Shown: in pieces, positions 23,521-34,414 of the stretch | Position numbering within the stretch: the stretch's first letter is position 1 | Layout of the letters: each line of letters begins with the position of its first letter | Origin: Chimonanthus salicifolius | Taxonomy: Eukaryota; Streptophyta; Magnoliopsida; Laurales; Calycanthaceae | Length of the DNA stretch: 64,000 nt | NCBI GenBank assembly: GCA_013350335.1 | Contig: CM023534.1 | Coordinates: 25,005,302-25,069,301 of the forward strand | Direction of reading: 5' to 3' | Translations under genes and position numbers: made by a program | Notes under the pieces: generated by a model | What the model was told of the DNA's origin: nothing | What the model saw: the letters and a program-made list of their open reading frames with translations, nothing else | The model's database searches: none

Positions 23521-25602
23521 TCTGCAATACTTCCAATGGTGATTTAAACTGAAGAATATGACTAGGAAGTCGATTAATTAAGTAGATGGCAGTGAGGACG
23601 CCATACGACCAATACTTCTTTGTAATATGCATTTGAAACATAAGAGCTCAAGTAGTCTCTAAGATATGATGATTTTTCCTTTTTGTCACGTCATTCTATT
23701 TTGGTGTACCCACACAACTAGTTTGATGAATGATGCCGTTGTCATGAATATATTCAGTGAAAAGGGCATTGACGTATTCGGTACCATTGTCAGAGCGTAG
23801 AACTTTAATCTTGACATGAAATTGGTAGTGATCATATGGTGGAAATTTTTGAAAGCAAATAACACATCAAATTTGGATTTGAGTAATATAGCCAAGTAAC
23901 ATGAGTGTAGTCATTAATGAACAACATAAAATATTTAAAACCATCACAAGAAGTAATTGGAGCACTCCACAAATCAGAATGGATCAGTTCAAAACATTCA
24001 ATGGACTTAGACATAGAAGAAATGAAAGGTATCGAGTTTGTTTAGAACATTGACAAACATCATAGACACTAGACTGAACAGAAACATGAGGAAAAAGACA
24101 TGATAAAATACGACTAGAAGGATGGCCAAGTTGGTGGTGCAGTATCCGACTCCCTACTAACTCTTTGGTATGGTAGGCTTTATTAGGGGACTGTAACATG
24201 TATAGCCCATTGGTATAAGTTCATTCACTAATAGTCATCTTTGACATTCGATCCTAAAAGACAACAGAGTTATGAGAAAAAATAACATCACAGTTCAAAG
24301 AATTAGTAATTTTTCCAACAGACAAGAGTTGAGTTGGAAAGAAGGAACAACCAGAGCAGTGGATGGAAAACTTTTAGAAAAAAAAAAATCGATTTTACCA
24401 CTTTCTGCCACAGAAACCGTAGTTTCATTGGCTAGGGAAACATCATGTTTACGTGACTAATTGGAAAAATCAAACACCGAAGAAGGGGAATTAGCCATAT
24501 GGTCAGTGGTTCAAGAATCAATAATCCAAGAATGACCATCAGAGTGTGAAGCAATAAAGCATGAAGAGTACCTACAATTTGAGACGAAGCAAGAGGACCT
24601 GGAGGAGGCATGGACTTACAAAGATCTTGAAAAATCTGACTCAACTGATCCAGAGTAGTTGAAGTGTCGGCGATAGCTGCCTGGTCTCTCTTTTTTGGAC
24701 CAAATTTAGGCTTGAGATAAGGATATAAAGACCAACAGTGATCCTTGGAGTGTCCAGTTTTTCCACAATGTTCACAACGAGAAGTGTCCCATCGTCCTTT
24801 ATTGCGAACAAGAACTTTTGTCTTCTCAATCTCAGAGGTGTATCTGTGGTCATTCTTTTGAGTCACTAGAGCACTCGATTCAACTGTCACATAGGAAGAC
24901 GGAAGAGCAAAATGCATAGTTTTTTTTCGAGTTTCTTCACGTTGAATGAGTGCACATACATTGATTAAAGAGGGAAGTTGATCAGTCATAAGAATAATGC
25001 TCTCAGATGTTGATATTCTGGCCACAAAGCACTAAGTAAGGAAAAAACTTGGTCTTCTTCGGCTCATTGTAAGAGAGTCTGTGCATCAGTAGTATGTGAC
25101 CGATACATATTTAATTCATCCCAAAGCCTCTTCATATGTCCAACAAGGTCACAAAACTTCCGTTCACCTTGTAGTGCTGTCTCATTTTTAATCTGAAACA
25201 CACGACCAATATTATTTGTATATCCACACATGCTTGTAATAGAGTCCCATAATACCTTCGCAGAGGTGGAGAAGGTAAAAATGCCAGCAATTCCATACAA
25301 TTAAGGAGCCACCAACGGACAAGTTGATCACTGAAAAGCCAATCATCATAGGCAGTATCTGAAGGGCCAACATTAGTTGTATCTAGAGTTTTGGATGCAG
25401 AAGCAGTTTGAAGCCAGACACTCTTGCCATTAATAAAGCCCAGTTTTTTCTTGCTGCCTAGCGATAAGGTAACCGCCTGTGACCAGAGAACATAGTTATG
25501 GTCATTCAACAGAACGGATGATAGCTTCAAACTGGGATTGCAATCAGACTCACCCGTTAAATTTGCGCAATCATAAGAAAGAGACAGGCAGAAGGCTGTC
25601 AC
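23521..25602 (-). pseudogene. Ty1/copia gag-protease-integrase pseudogene
   Basis: Read on minus from 25602, order: Gag N-terminal part (NYVLWSQAVTLSLGSKKKLG), UBN2-type middle (LWDSITSM...RLWDEL), zinc knuckle CEHCGKTGHSKDHC near 24765, protease active region near 24511, GAG-pre-integrase domain (HHQLGHPSSRILS) near 24130, and integrase core with HSDLWSAP near 23970 and LRSDNGTEY near 23780. The protease Asp-Ser-Gly triad reads Asp-Ser-stop (codon at 24511-24513), and several frameshifts split the reading. The C-terminal integrase, reverse transcriptase and RNase H are missing, so the copy is 3'-truncated at about 23520. Neighbours: leader 25603-26637 and LTR 26646-26862. The intact family makes Gag-Pol for copy-and-paste transposition. 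Confidence 0.85.
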
Positions 25603-26637
25603 AGCAAGATTTTTTTTTAGCTGTGGTCCCTGTGATAGAAGTAAGAACCACTAGAATCTGGCGGAGAGGAAAGCCAGCGGTGACGGTGAGCAGCAGCGAA
25701 ACTCGTCTCCCCCTGTCAAGGAAACAGATGTGAAATGGTCAGATCTGGACACGATCAATTGTGCTATAGGACCGGATTACGAAGAAGGCGACAGCAGGAA
25801 GAGGTGGCAATAGAGGAAAGAGGAACCCCCTTTCTAGAGTGAAGGTCTGCCCGTAGATGATAGTTGGAAGACCACCAAACACAAGAGAAGGATCTAGAAA
25901 CAAACTTGAAAGAGGCTGCACCGTTGGAGAAGAACCCTCAGCAGAGGCGATGGCAAAAAAATTAGTGGTACATGGACGGCCAACGGCGAAGGCGAGAGGC
26001 AGTAGGTGCCCCAAAGAAAGAAAAAGGGGCTGGCAGCAGCAGCAGAACCCTTTTGAAAAATGGATTTGAGCAGTCCTCTCAGTGTTGAGATCTGATTCAC
26101 GCAAGACAGGGGCCCCTAGAGAAGACAATTGTGGCCAAAAAACCGAACAAAGACGGGATCTGAAAGCCCGACTGCAGGTAGTGGTGCTACTGGTGGTGGA
26201 GATGAGCGGATCTGAGAATGGGGCGGAGAATGGTGGCATCAAAGAGGCTCCGATGTAACCAGAGTGGAACCAAGATCTAAAGCCGGTTGCAGAGGTGGGG
26301 GTTGCTGCAGGGATGAAGAACCCCCAGATCTGGAGAGAGGAGTTGAGGGTTGAGGCCAAAAAACAGCCGGCACACGTCAATCAGCAAAGCAGAGATCCAT
26401 GAGATACGAGAACCACCTGAGATGCGCCCGGAGAAAGTGATCCAAGAGGCACAGGAACCGCTGTCTGTGTTGCGCACAAGGCTCTCTGTGAATCTGCAGC
26501 AGATCGGAGATTTGGTGCAACCGAGAAAGCAGCAGGTCGGTTTGGAATTGCTTCAGATCTGAATAGTGGATGTGTTTCTACGCGACGGATCTGTACACCA
26601 TCGTTCGGTCGATCAGAAACAGGATCTTTGATTAGGT
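25603..26637 (-). mobile_element. 5' leader of copia element
   Basis: About 1 kb of GC-richer sequence between the LTR and gag. It holds long but overlapping open frames on both strands (for example 25739-26380 minus), none with recognisable domain content. I treat it as untranslated leader. Confidence 0.5.
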
Positions 26638-26645
26638 TGATAACA

Positions 26646-26862
26646 CGTAGAAAAATAGTCTATCACTGATTTATCACACACGGAGACAAGGGTTTACGTC
26701 GAAAATCCAAAACGGAAAAAACCACGGGAAAGAGAGAGAGTTTCTTATTATTCTTTTTCATTCCTTACAAATTAAAACTGATGTGCATATATAAAGACAA
26801 ACAAGAGTCCTATTTGAACTAGGAGTCTCACTCCCACTCGATCTCTCTTTCCTTATTCAACA
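26646..26862 (-). mobile_element. Short 5' LTR of copia element, about 217 bp
   Basis: Minus-sense start TGTTGAATAAGG at 26862. A TATA-like CTTTATATATGC lies near 26788-26799. The probable end is TTTTTCTACG at 26646, followed by TGTTATCA, a decayed TGGTATCAGAGC primer-binding site. LTR length fits Retrofit/Ivana-type copia (family knowledge). The matching 3' LTR is absent. The LTR starts inside the 3' end of the small Ser/Gly-rich gene at 26857-27070. Confidence 0.6.
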
Positions 26863-27070
26863 TTTACTGCTTGAGCTAGACCCCGACACAGAAGAAGGAG
26901 GGGACCCAGACCCAGATTCAGACCCAGACACATATCCAGACCCAGACCCATAACCAGAGCCTGACCCATAGCCCGAACCCATGCGATGGCTAAGGCAAAA
27001 AAACGGGGAGCAAGTGAACCCCTTCCCTCCTAGCAACTCCACTTACAAGAATGAGCTTCTTGAGAGACAT
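26857..27070 (-). pseudogene. Ser/Gly-rich small protein gene, frameshifted copy
   Basis: Start ATG at 27070 gives MSLKKLILVSGVARREGVHL, matching the start of the paralogue at 28039 (MSLQKIIPTNGVARREEVRL). A run of T near 27000 is one base longer than needed, so this frame stops. The alternative frame continues as CLSHRMGSGYGSGSGYGSG with repeated GSGYGSG units and ends SSSSSKC. Its stop codon is supplied by the first bases of the copia LTR (TGTTGA), so the original 3' end is lost. TATA box CTCTATATAATGG on minus at about 27143-27155. A GTAAGT inside codons 9-10 could instead be a splice donor. Function unknown. Confidence 0.5.
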
Positions 27071-27142
27071 TCTTTGTTTCTCTCTCTACAATTAAGAGCA
27101 AGATGACGAAGATTAATGATAAAATCTGAGTTAGTGGCAGTC

Positions 27143-27155
27143 CATTATATAGAGG
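27143..27155 (-). promoter_or_regulatory. TATA box of frameshifted Ser/Gly-rich gene
   Basis: Minus reads CTCTATATAATGG about 75 bp upstream of the ATG. The same block with the neighbouring GGACTGCCACTAACTCAG is conserved upstream of the paralogue. Confidence 0.5.
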
Positions 27156-27259
27156 AAGCAAATCCAGAAGGTCCACTAAAACATGCTTTGATCTATCTAC
27201 AGGTGTCAAAATTAGGATCTTAGATATAAAGTTGTGGGGTTGTTTTTCCAATTAGGGAG

Positions 27260-27755
27260 AACTTCTAGGCTTCTAGCTTACATGTGTCCTGCAGAATGGT
27301 TGTTATCAATTTTACACACGTGGTTTTAATGTGTAGCCTCTTGTTTTCTGTCTTCACTCTAGATTATTCTCAATAGTAATTCTGCTTATGTCATTGATAA
27401 CCAATCATGAAAGAAACACTTGATTGTAATTTTTCAATTTTCTTGGGTGCAAAAAATTTCGAGAGAGAGATACTCAAAGAAAATAATATTAGAAGTGAGA
27501 TCCTTAAGAAAATAATTTTAAAAGTGGCCAAAGAGATGCATAATTACATTATTCATATACGAATGGAATGAATTGGGATGACTAAAGTGTCACAATTTGA
27601 TAATTTATAGTTTGTAAGTTTGTCTATATATATAAATATTGATTGTTTGAACTATTTGTTTTAATAGTTAATTAAAAAATATAGAATAATATTGTAAGTG
27701 ACATTTTACTAGAAAATAATAATAGTGTAAGTGACAAGGTACACCATTCCTTACC
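27260..27755. other. AT-rich spacer between the two paralogues
   Basis: No coding, repeat or RNA signal was recognised. It is the intergenic part of the apparent tandem duplication. Confidence 0.4.
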
Positions 27756-27760
27756 AGTTA

Positions 27761-28039
27761 CTAGCCAGATGCAGAGCCGGTCCCAGACCCAGACTCGGAC
27801 CCTGACCCTGTAGGACAAGAACCAACATCAGACCCAGGAGTAGAACCAGACCCAGATACAGTCCCAGACGAAACAGAATCAGACACATTTCCATGATCAC
27901 TCTGTGACCCAGACACGTTAGACCCTAAGGGTGAGCCCGAGCTCGAACCATTGCCACGGCTGAGGCCAAAAACGGCAAGCAAGCGAACCTCTTCCCTCCT
28001 TGCAACTCCATTTGTAGGAATGATCTTCTGGAGAGACAT
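27761..28039 (-). CDS. Ser/Gly-rich small protein, 92 residues, function unknown
   Basis: Start MSLQKIIPTNGVARREEVRL, then AVFGLSRGNGSSSG, then a low-complexity tail of Ser, Gly, Asp, Val and Thr with Gly-Ser repeats ending GSGTGSASG. One cysteine lies near residue 77. No clear signal peptide, membrane segment or known domain is seen. The sequence 26857-27240 is a paralogue sharing start, promoter block (CTATATATAATGG at about 28117-28128 here) and tail composition, so this is a tandem pair. Conservation of both promoter and N-terminus between copies suggests a real transcribed gene. It could be a secreted-peptide precursor, a cell-wall glycine-rich protein, or a 5' exon of a longer gene. I do not recognise the family. 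Confidence 0.45.
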   Translation of the reverse strand: MSLQKIIPTNGVARREEVRLLAVFGLSRGNGSSSGSPLGSNVSGSQSDHGNVSDSVSSGTVSGSGSTPGSDVGSCPTGSGSESGSGTGSASG

Positions 28040-28115
28040 TCTTTGTTTATCTCTCTCTACACTTAGAGAGCAAGAAGAAGAAGATCAATTTATAAAATCT
28101 GAGTTAGTGGCAGTC

Positions 28116-28129
28116 CATTATATATAGAG
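28116..28129 (-). promoter_or_regulatory. TATA box of Ser/Gly-rich gene
   Basis: Minus reads CTCTATATATAATGG about 80 bp upstream of the ATG at 28039, in a block duplicated at 27130-27160. Confidence 0.5.
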
Positions 28130-28514
28130 GAAGCTAATCCAAAAGTTTGAACTCTTCAGAAAAAGCAAGAGGCAAGAGCCACTAAAAGATTCTTTTGGTC
28201 TACCTGCAGGTGTCAAAAATGAGGATCTTAAATATAAAGTTATGGCGTTCGTTTGCCTTAGAGCTGGATTTTTTCTGGGTAAGGAGAAATTGATTTTATT
28301 GATGTGTCTTTAATGCACCTTTTGAATAGTGATTTTTGTATTATGAGCTTTTTTTTTATGGTGCACCAATATTAAAAAGAAAATTTTAATTTTGTCTTTT
28401 TATCTTTTCTTTTTCATTTTTCTCTAAAAGTAAGAGTAAAATTAGAATTTCCTATTAATATTGGTACACCATATCCCTTGTTTTCTATTTACAATTTAGA
28501 TTCTTATAACTCTT

Positions 28515-28590
28515 GAAGGTTGGTATGGCAGTAAAAAATCCACCTGAGGTGCAAGAGATTTTGGATTCAAATCATTCTCAACACAAAAAT
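28515..28590 (+). repeat. Degenerate tRNA-derived (tRNA-Pro-like) SINE head
   Basis: TTGGTATGGCAGTAAA followed by GGTGCAAGAG and GGATTCAAATC resembles the A-box, anticodon arm and B-box order of a tRNA-Pro gene in decayed form. No functional tRNA can be folded. The tail beyond is unclear. Confidence 0.3.
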
Positions 28591-28755
28591 ATTACTCCTT
28601 ATTGTGTTATTTAGTATTTGTTGATAGAAAGGTTTGCATATGTCTTAAATATTAGTCAAGTACTTTAAGAGACTTGGACACTTTAGTCTTAAAAAATTAG
28701 ATTCTTCTCAAAAGTAATTCTGCTTGTGTCATTGATAATCAATCAAGAAAAAAAC

Positions 28756-29140
28756 ACGGGAGCACTTACACACACCCAGAAATCCTGCCTCTACACACCC
28801 GTTTTTGAAATTTCGTAGCAAATTACCATTTTACCCCCGTATTTCCAATCATTCGAATGAATGCCCAGTTCATTTTGGCATTCATTCGAATAAATGGGCT
28901 GAACAGTAACACGGAATACTGTTCAGCCCCATTCATTCGAATGAATGGACTTCATTCATTCGAATGAATAATGTTTAACAATGAATGTATGTTCATTCAT
29001 TCGAATGATTCCTTTGGATCCTTCAGCGCTTCATTCATTCATTCATTCAAATGATTCCTTTGGATCCTTCAGCGCTTCATTCATTCATTCATTCGAATGA
29101 TTCCTTCGGATCCTTCAGCGTTTCATTCATTCGAAAGCAA
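28756..29140 (+). repeat. Fold-back element fragment with 46-bp tandem repeat
   Basis: The left part (TACACACACCC...GCCTCTACACACCCG...TTACCATTTTACCCC) matches the terminal region of the TIR element at 34415-35256 in inverse view. It then holds many CATTCATTCGAATGAATG palindromes. A 46-bp unit containing GGATCCTTCAGCG is present three times (GGATC at 29016, 29062 and 29108). The other end was not identified. Confidence 0.55.
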
Positions 29141-29182
29141 CAATAACATTATTTAAATATTTATTTTTAAAAATTTAAACTT

Positions 29183-29675
29183 ATTTTTTGAGCACTGTGT
29201 ATTTCTAAAATTTCTCAAATTGAATATTTAGACCATTAAAATAACCTGATAAAAATACCTTAAGACTTCAAGGTCTTTTGACACTCCTAAATATTTAAAA
29301 CACAGTATTTTACAAATAAGGGTATCCCTAGGCTGTGTCGAAAACACATTTGAAAGTGTCAAAAGACCTTGAAGTCTTAAGGTATTTTTATCAGGTTATT
29401 TTAATTAGTCTAGATATTCAATTTGAGAAATTTTGAAAACACACAGTGCTTAAAAATAACTGTCTATATTTTAAAACATAGACCGTTATTTTTTAAGCAC
29501 TGTGTATTTCCAAAATTTCTCAAATTGAATATCTAGACTAATTAAAATAACTTGATAAAAATACCTTAAGACTTCAAGGTCTTTTGACACTCGTAAATAT
29601 TTAAAACACAGTATTTTATAAATAAAGGTATCCCTAAACTGTGTAGACTGTGTCGAAAACACATTTGAAAGTGTT
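29183..29675. repeat. Direct/inverted/direct repeat cluster able to form a 100-bp hairpin
   Basis: A 100-bp block (GCACTGTGTATTTC to CCTTGAAGTC-containing text) is present forward at 29183-29285, inverted at 29355-29459 and forward again at 29487-29590, with about 95% similarity by eye. The forward copies extend a further 85 bp. It resembles a decayed MITE or fold-back element. No TSD was found. Confidence 0.65.
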
Positions 29676-30280
29676 TTAAATATTTGGAAGTGTTTTAAAC
29701 ATTTGGACCAATGAAAGGGTGGTCCACCAGATAAAAAGGTCAAGAGAAATTAAAAAAATAAATAAATCCGATGCGGTCCCTGCCATACAGAAAGAGAGAC
29801 CCTCTCTTACTTTTAATTAGATTCTATTTCCATTTCCATTGGTTTCCATTTTCATTCCATTGAGGTGAGCATCAGTTAGAAGACCTGATCGCAGGCAGAA
29901 CTGAATGGAATGGGGACACACTCTACCAGCCTGGCATTGAAAGCAACTTAAGACCAAACCCATTTGCCAAAGCTGCTTCGTATAAATAAGGATGCTGATG
30001 TATTTGCTGAAAAATCATTATTCAAGTACTGTATGTGACATATCAAAAATTATTTTAATCAAACTAATCAAGATCTGTTTTTAAGAACTTTAAAGTTTAG
30101 GTATAAAAAGAATTCGAAGTACTCAAATTTTAGAATGATTATAAGTTTTGACTTGATTAATTTAATTAAATTCATTTTTCATTAATCACAAACCTTTCTA
30201 ATAAACGACTTCATGTGTGACTCTTAGTCTAGATATGCTTGGCAATTCTATGAAGCTTAGCATGTTAGTGACCATTAAAA
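29676..30280. other. No gene recognised
   Basis: AT-rich with a short GC-richer stretch at 29770-29990. Nothing further is supported. Confidence 0.3.
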
Positions 30281-30289
30281 CACAAACTT

Positions 30290-30480
30290 ATATATATATA
30301 TTTCAAATATCGGTCGATATCAACTATTATTTGTATTTTTCAGACTTTTAAAAAAAAAATCTATTTTATATATTTTTATTAATAATTAAAAAATGAGAGA
30401 ATAATATCAGCCGAGATATCAGCTAATAACTGAAATATTGGCCGATATAGTTGATATCCCTCAAAATTGATATTATTACT
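30290..30480. repeat. ATATCGGCCGATAT-type repeat
   Basis: Several short palindromic ATCGG(C/T)CGATAT motifs; a related stretch is at 37500-37680. Probably a decayed dispersed repeat, class unknown. Confidence 0.3.
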
Positions 30481-30764
30481 CCTGATTTCCATACTCCATC
30501 ATATGTTTTTGGAAAATATAATATATTTTTATATTAAATAGATATGATTTATAATATATAAAAGAAGATATTTATCAATATTTTAAAATCTTACTTTGAC
30601 AGCAAGAAAGCACATGGCCAATTTGGAAGACTGAATGTGGGGCCCATTATGAGTTATAAAATGTGCAGTATAACAGTTTTACTCAAAACCATTTATTTTA
30701 TATAAAAAAATTTAATTCAAGTGTGAATCTATTCTCACGCGATTTCACTCCTTAGAAGAAGAAA

Positions 30765-31000
30765 AAACCTTTTACTAATGCTAGAATGACTTTTTTTCAC
30801 CCAACGGTAAACATGCCAGAATCTAAAGTGCATTTGCAGTAAAGATATTCCTTTTTTCACCTCGAAGTGCATGTGCATATATCGTACGAGAGTTAAACCC
30901 ATCAAAAGGAATCTGATCACTTATTGATGTAGCATTAATTCGTTCACATCTTTTTACCCTTTCGAGAATCTGATCACTTTTTCATTCCTTCAACATTTCA
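30765..31000. repeat. Left part of a duplicated segment split by an LTR
   Basis: Matches 35685-35920 (shared CCAGAATCTAAAGTGCATTTG, AAAGGAATCTGATCA). The match stops at about 30998 and resumes at 34268 (right part to about 34378, equal to 35912-36020). The intact copy therefore shows what the locus looked like before the LTR at about 31001-34267 arrived. Confidence 0.7.
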
Positions 31001-34000
31001 GATTTTCAATTTATTATTTTATTTGTGAATATTTATTATAAATTTTAAATTAGATAAAGAGATGGGTCATTGGTGTAATTAGAATCCAACGGTTTTAAAA
31101 TTGTTTTCATAAAATTAAATGATGCTTGAATTAAATAATATGTTACAATATCTTGAGAAGATATTTAAGATTTAATAAGATTGTGCATGGCCATGTAGGA
31201 GATGTGCAATTTATATGTGATGCGTATAGATCATTTTAAAGGAGGTATTTTCCTTGATTTAAAAATGACATTAGGGAAGTGTCTAAAATTAAATTAGGAC
31301 TCTCCCAAAGTGGGAAGTCTAAACTCGACAATGGCTATCTCAAGCATGGGCGCATGGCATTAAACAATTGCTAAACAAAGGGATATGCACATGACACCTT
31401 CCAAAGTGCGAAGCCAAGGTCGGCAAGTACTATCTTAAAAGGATTGAGTGGAATAATAAAAGGAGAGATGCAAGAGGTGCACGGCCCTAAGGGGAAATTG
31501 CATCTAAAGCACCTTCTAAAATAATATCAAGAGAAAGTGATAAAAGGAGAGGAGGACAAGGGCACACGGTTTTACACCTTTCACAGCCGAATTTTATTGA
31601 ACTCTCTCCCTCTCTCAAGACCTCATTCACAGCAAGAGCAAGGAGAAGAAGAAGGCAGCCAACAAGAGGTGTTCTTCGTTTGGAAAAAATTAAGAAGAAA
31701 GGAGAAGGATTGGAAGAGCAAGAAATCGAAAACGGTTAGTATCTTATTTGATTAATTTATTTTGAAATAAAAGAACCATAAAGTTCAGCCAAGGTGTATG
31801 GCCGAACCCCCTGGAAGAAGATTGGGGGATGGATTTTATGAGTTTAATGGAAAGAAAGAACCATAGGGTTCGGGCCATAGTACATGGCCGAACCCCATGG
31901 AAATTTATGATTTATTTTATTGGGTTATTAATATTGAAAACCATGGAGGAACATTGATTGATTAATGGATGTATGGTTGATAGTTTTAGATCCATGGAAG
32001 GACAAATTAATGGATGAATGGGAATGTATGATTTCCAAAGAAATTAAAGACCCATAGGGTTCGGCCATAGTGTATGGCCGAACCCCATGGAGTTGGATTG
32101 GTTAATTTTAAATAATAATTTGATGTTAATGTTATGTAATTTGGAAATGAATTAAATGGAAGCATGAACCATAGGGTTCGGCCACAATGCATGGCCAAAC
32201 CCCATGTTAAAAAGAAATTAATGTATGGATTACTTCTATGAGTGAGGCTCGGCCATGCCCACTATGGTTTATTTTATGGAGGAGGTGATTAAATTAGAAC
32301 CTATCTAATTATGGAAACCTTCTAATAATGGAAGGTGGAGATTATCTATGGAAACCTTCTAATTATGGAAGGGTGGAAGATTATTTATGGAAACCTTCTA
32401 ATAATGGAAGGTGGAGATTATTTATGGAAATCTTCTAATAATGGAAGGTGGAGATTATTTATGGAAACCTTCTAATTATGGAAGGGTGGATGATTAATAT
32501 GGAAACTATCCAATTATGGATTGGCTAATAATGGAAGATGATGGAAAAAGGAAACTTAGACATCATAGGGTTCGGCCATGGTGCTTGGCCGAACCCCATG
32601 AATTAATTCTATGGGTTTAGGTTTATGTGTTAATGAATGGAAGGATGGAAATAATTAGATAATGGCATTTTGGTAATAAAGGCCAAAATGGAGGATCATG
32701 AGTTCGGCCATGGTGTATGGCCGAACCCCATGAGGTTTATTTTATGGACCTAAGATGGAATTTAGATATCATAGGGTTCGGCCATGGTATATGGTCGAAC
32801 CCCATAAATCAAGTTGAATGGATTGTATGGATTTAATATGATTATTGGATTAATGGGGAGACATAAACCTAAGTTAGTGGCAAAATTGTAAATATCACCT
32901 AAATTGAAAGATCATGGGTTCGGCCATGATGTATGGCCGAACCCCATGAGATGGTTTGTGGATCAAACATGAACTTAGACAATTTTTAATGATTGAAAGG
33001 ATGGGATTATGGAATGATAGCCATGGATGGCATTTTAGTAAATAAGTGTGAAAATGGTAAGCCATGGGTTCGGCCATGGTGTATGGCCGAACCCCATGGG
33101 GATTGGTTATGGACTTTAAATATTTTAAATCAAATGGGACTTGGTTTTGATTGATTTTATATTATAAGGTAACAGGACCTCACAAGGTGTTTACAATCGT
33201 GAGTGGTTACTGGACGAAAGACGTGAGGACACGTAACGGTTTTTGGTAGGATTCTACCTCTTTGAAACCATGGGTTTATGTACATTTATTTTATCTTATT
33301 TTTGATGAAATAGATGCTGCAAAGGATATGTTTTAAAATGATGAATTTTAAATGTTATGTTTAATTGTATAAATAGCATGTGTTGATTATGTTTCAAATG
33401 TTGATTTTTAATGCTATGTTTATGTTATAAAATAGCATGTGTTTCATTGGTATCTCATGCATGGCATGGGGTGGTGGATTTGTAACCGGAGGGGTCACAC
33501 TCCAGTCGGTGCGTCCGAAAAACCTATGTGCGGTACCTTGATGTGATTTTCCATCAGGAAGAATCCGAAGGGTCCACACTCCGTCAGGGCGTCTGAAAAA
33601 CCTATGTGGTGGGTACTTTTATGTACATGTGATGGGTGAGACTCATTGCATTTGTCATCATTGCATGGCATGGATTTATATGGTTTTTGATATTACAATA
33701 TTATTATATATGTTTTGTACTTACCATGTGTTAGCCGTAACTGGAATACCTATTGGGCGCGTTGTTCTAACGCCCTACTTCTACCCTAGTTGATGATACA
33801 GGAAATCAGGGGACCGATGAACGCAAGACGGGCCAGGCATAGGATCTTGGATGCTTTATTTTATAAGTTTTGAATAAAGTTACTTATGGACATGTATTTG
33901 AGTAACTAGTTTCCAGGAATGTAATAACTTAGATGGTCGGATGTTTATTTGGATGATTATGACGTTTTAAATGATTAAGGACTTGACGTACTTTGCTATC

Positions 34001-34267
34001 TGAATGGAATAGAACTTGATTCTACCGTATGTGATGATTCCGCAGTTATGATTTTTATTCCGTAAGTTGATATTATTATGTGTGAACCATTTTCGTGGAC
34101 TTAGTCCATGCACACATAGGATTGGATAGTTAAGGGTCGGACTTTTTAAGTTCGGACTTAGCTCGCGTCGTGACGTCCCGCGCTCTATCACTCTACTCTG
34201 TTATAAAAAAAAAAATAGACTCTGAATTTTACGGGAAGAAGTGAGTGAAAAAGGGCGGGGCGGTACA
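31001..34267 (+). mobile_element. Long gypsy-type LTR of a divergent family, 5' end undefined
   Basis: The right end GGGCGGGGCGGTACA at 34267 and the core resemble the other long LTRs. A CT-rich leader (31602-31622) is followed by a GTTAGT donor-like site at 31735-31740, then at least nine hairpins with GGTTCGGCC / GGCCGAACC arms between 31790 and 33095. A short tandem repeat (32310-32500), a paired tandem repeat at 33485-33610, a GGGCG/CGCCC stem-loop at 33753-33775 and a CAG at 33799-33801 follow. The U3 part has no similarity to the other LTRs that I can see. No TG start or TSD is evident at the left, so it may be truncated. The duplicated flank supports insertion between 30998 and 34268. 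Confidence 0.65.
32305..32510 (+). repeat. About 40-bp tandem repeat
   Basis: Five imperfect units of GGAAACCTTCTAATTATGG followed by AAGGTGGAGATTATTTAT, within the LTR hairpin zone. Confidence 0.75.
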
Positions 34268-34414
34268 AAAACTTCTTTTTCTTTATCCACTGGTGAGTTG
34301 AGACCAGAAAAGTTAGGAAAGAGGAAAGAAAAAAGAATCAAAATGGAGAAGTGGAAAAGTGATGAAGAGTGAGTAATTAGAATTTGAAAGAAAATTTTTC
34401 AATCATTTATTTTA

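Noticed and set aside
25739..26380. 213-codon minus-strand ORF upstream of copia gag
   Set aside because: Located in the copia leader between LTR and gag, low-complexity composition, no domain recognised.
28515..28590. Functional tRNA-Pro gene
   Set aside because: Acceptor and anticodon stems cannot be formed and the B box is mutated; at best a SINE head.
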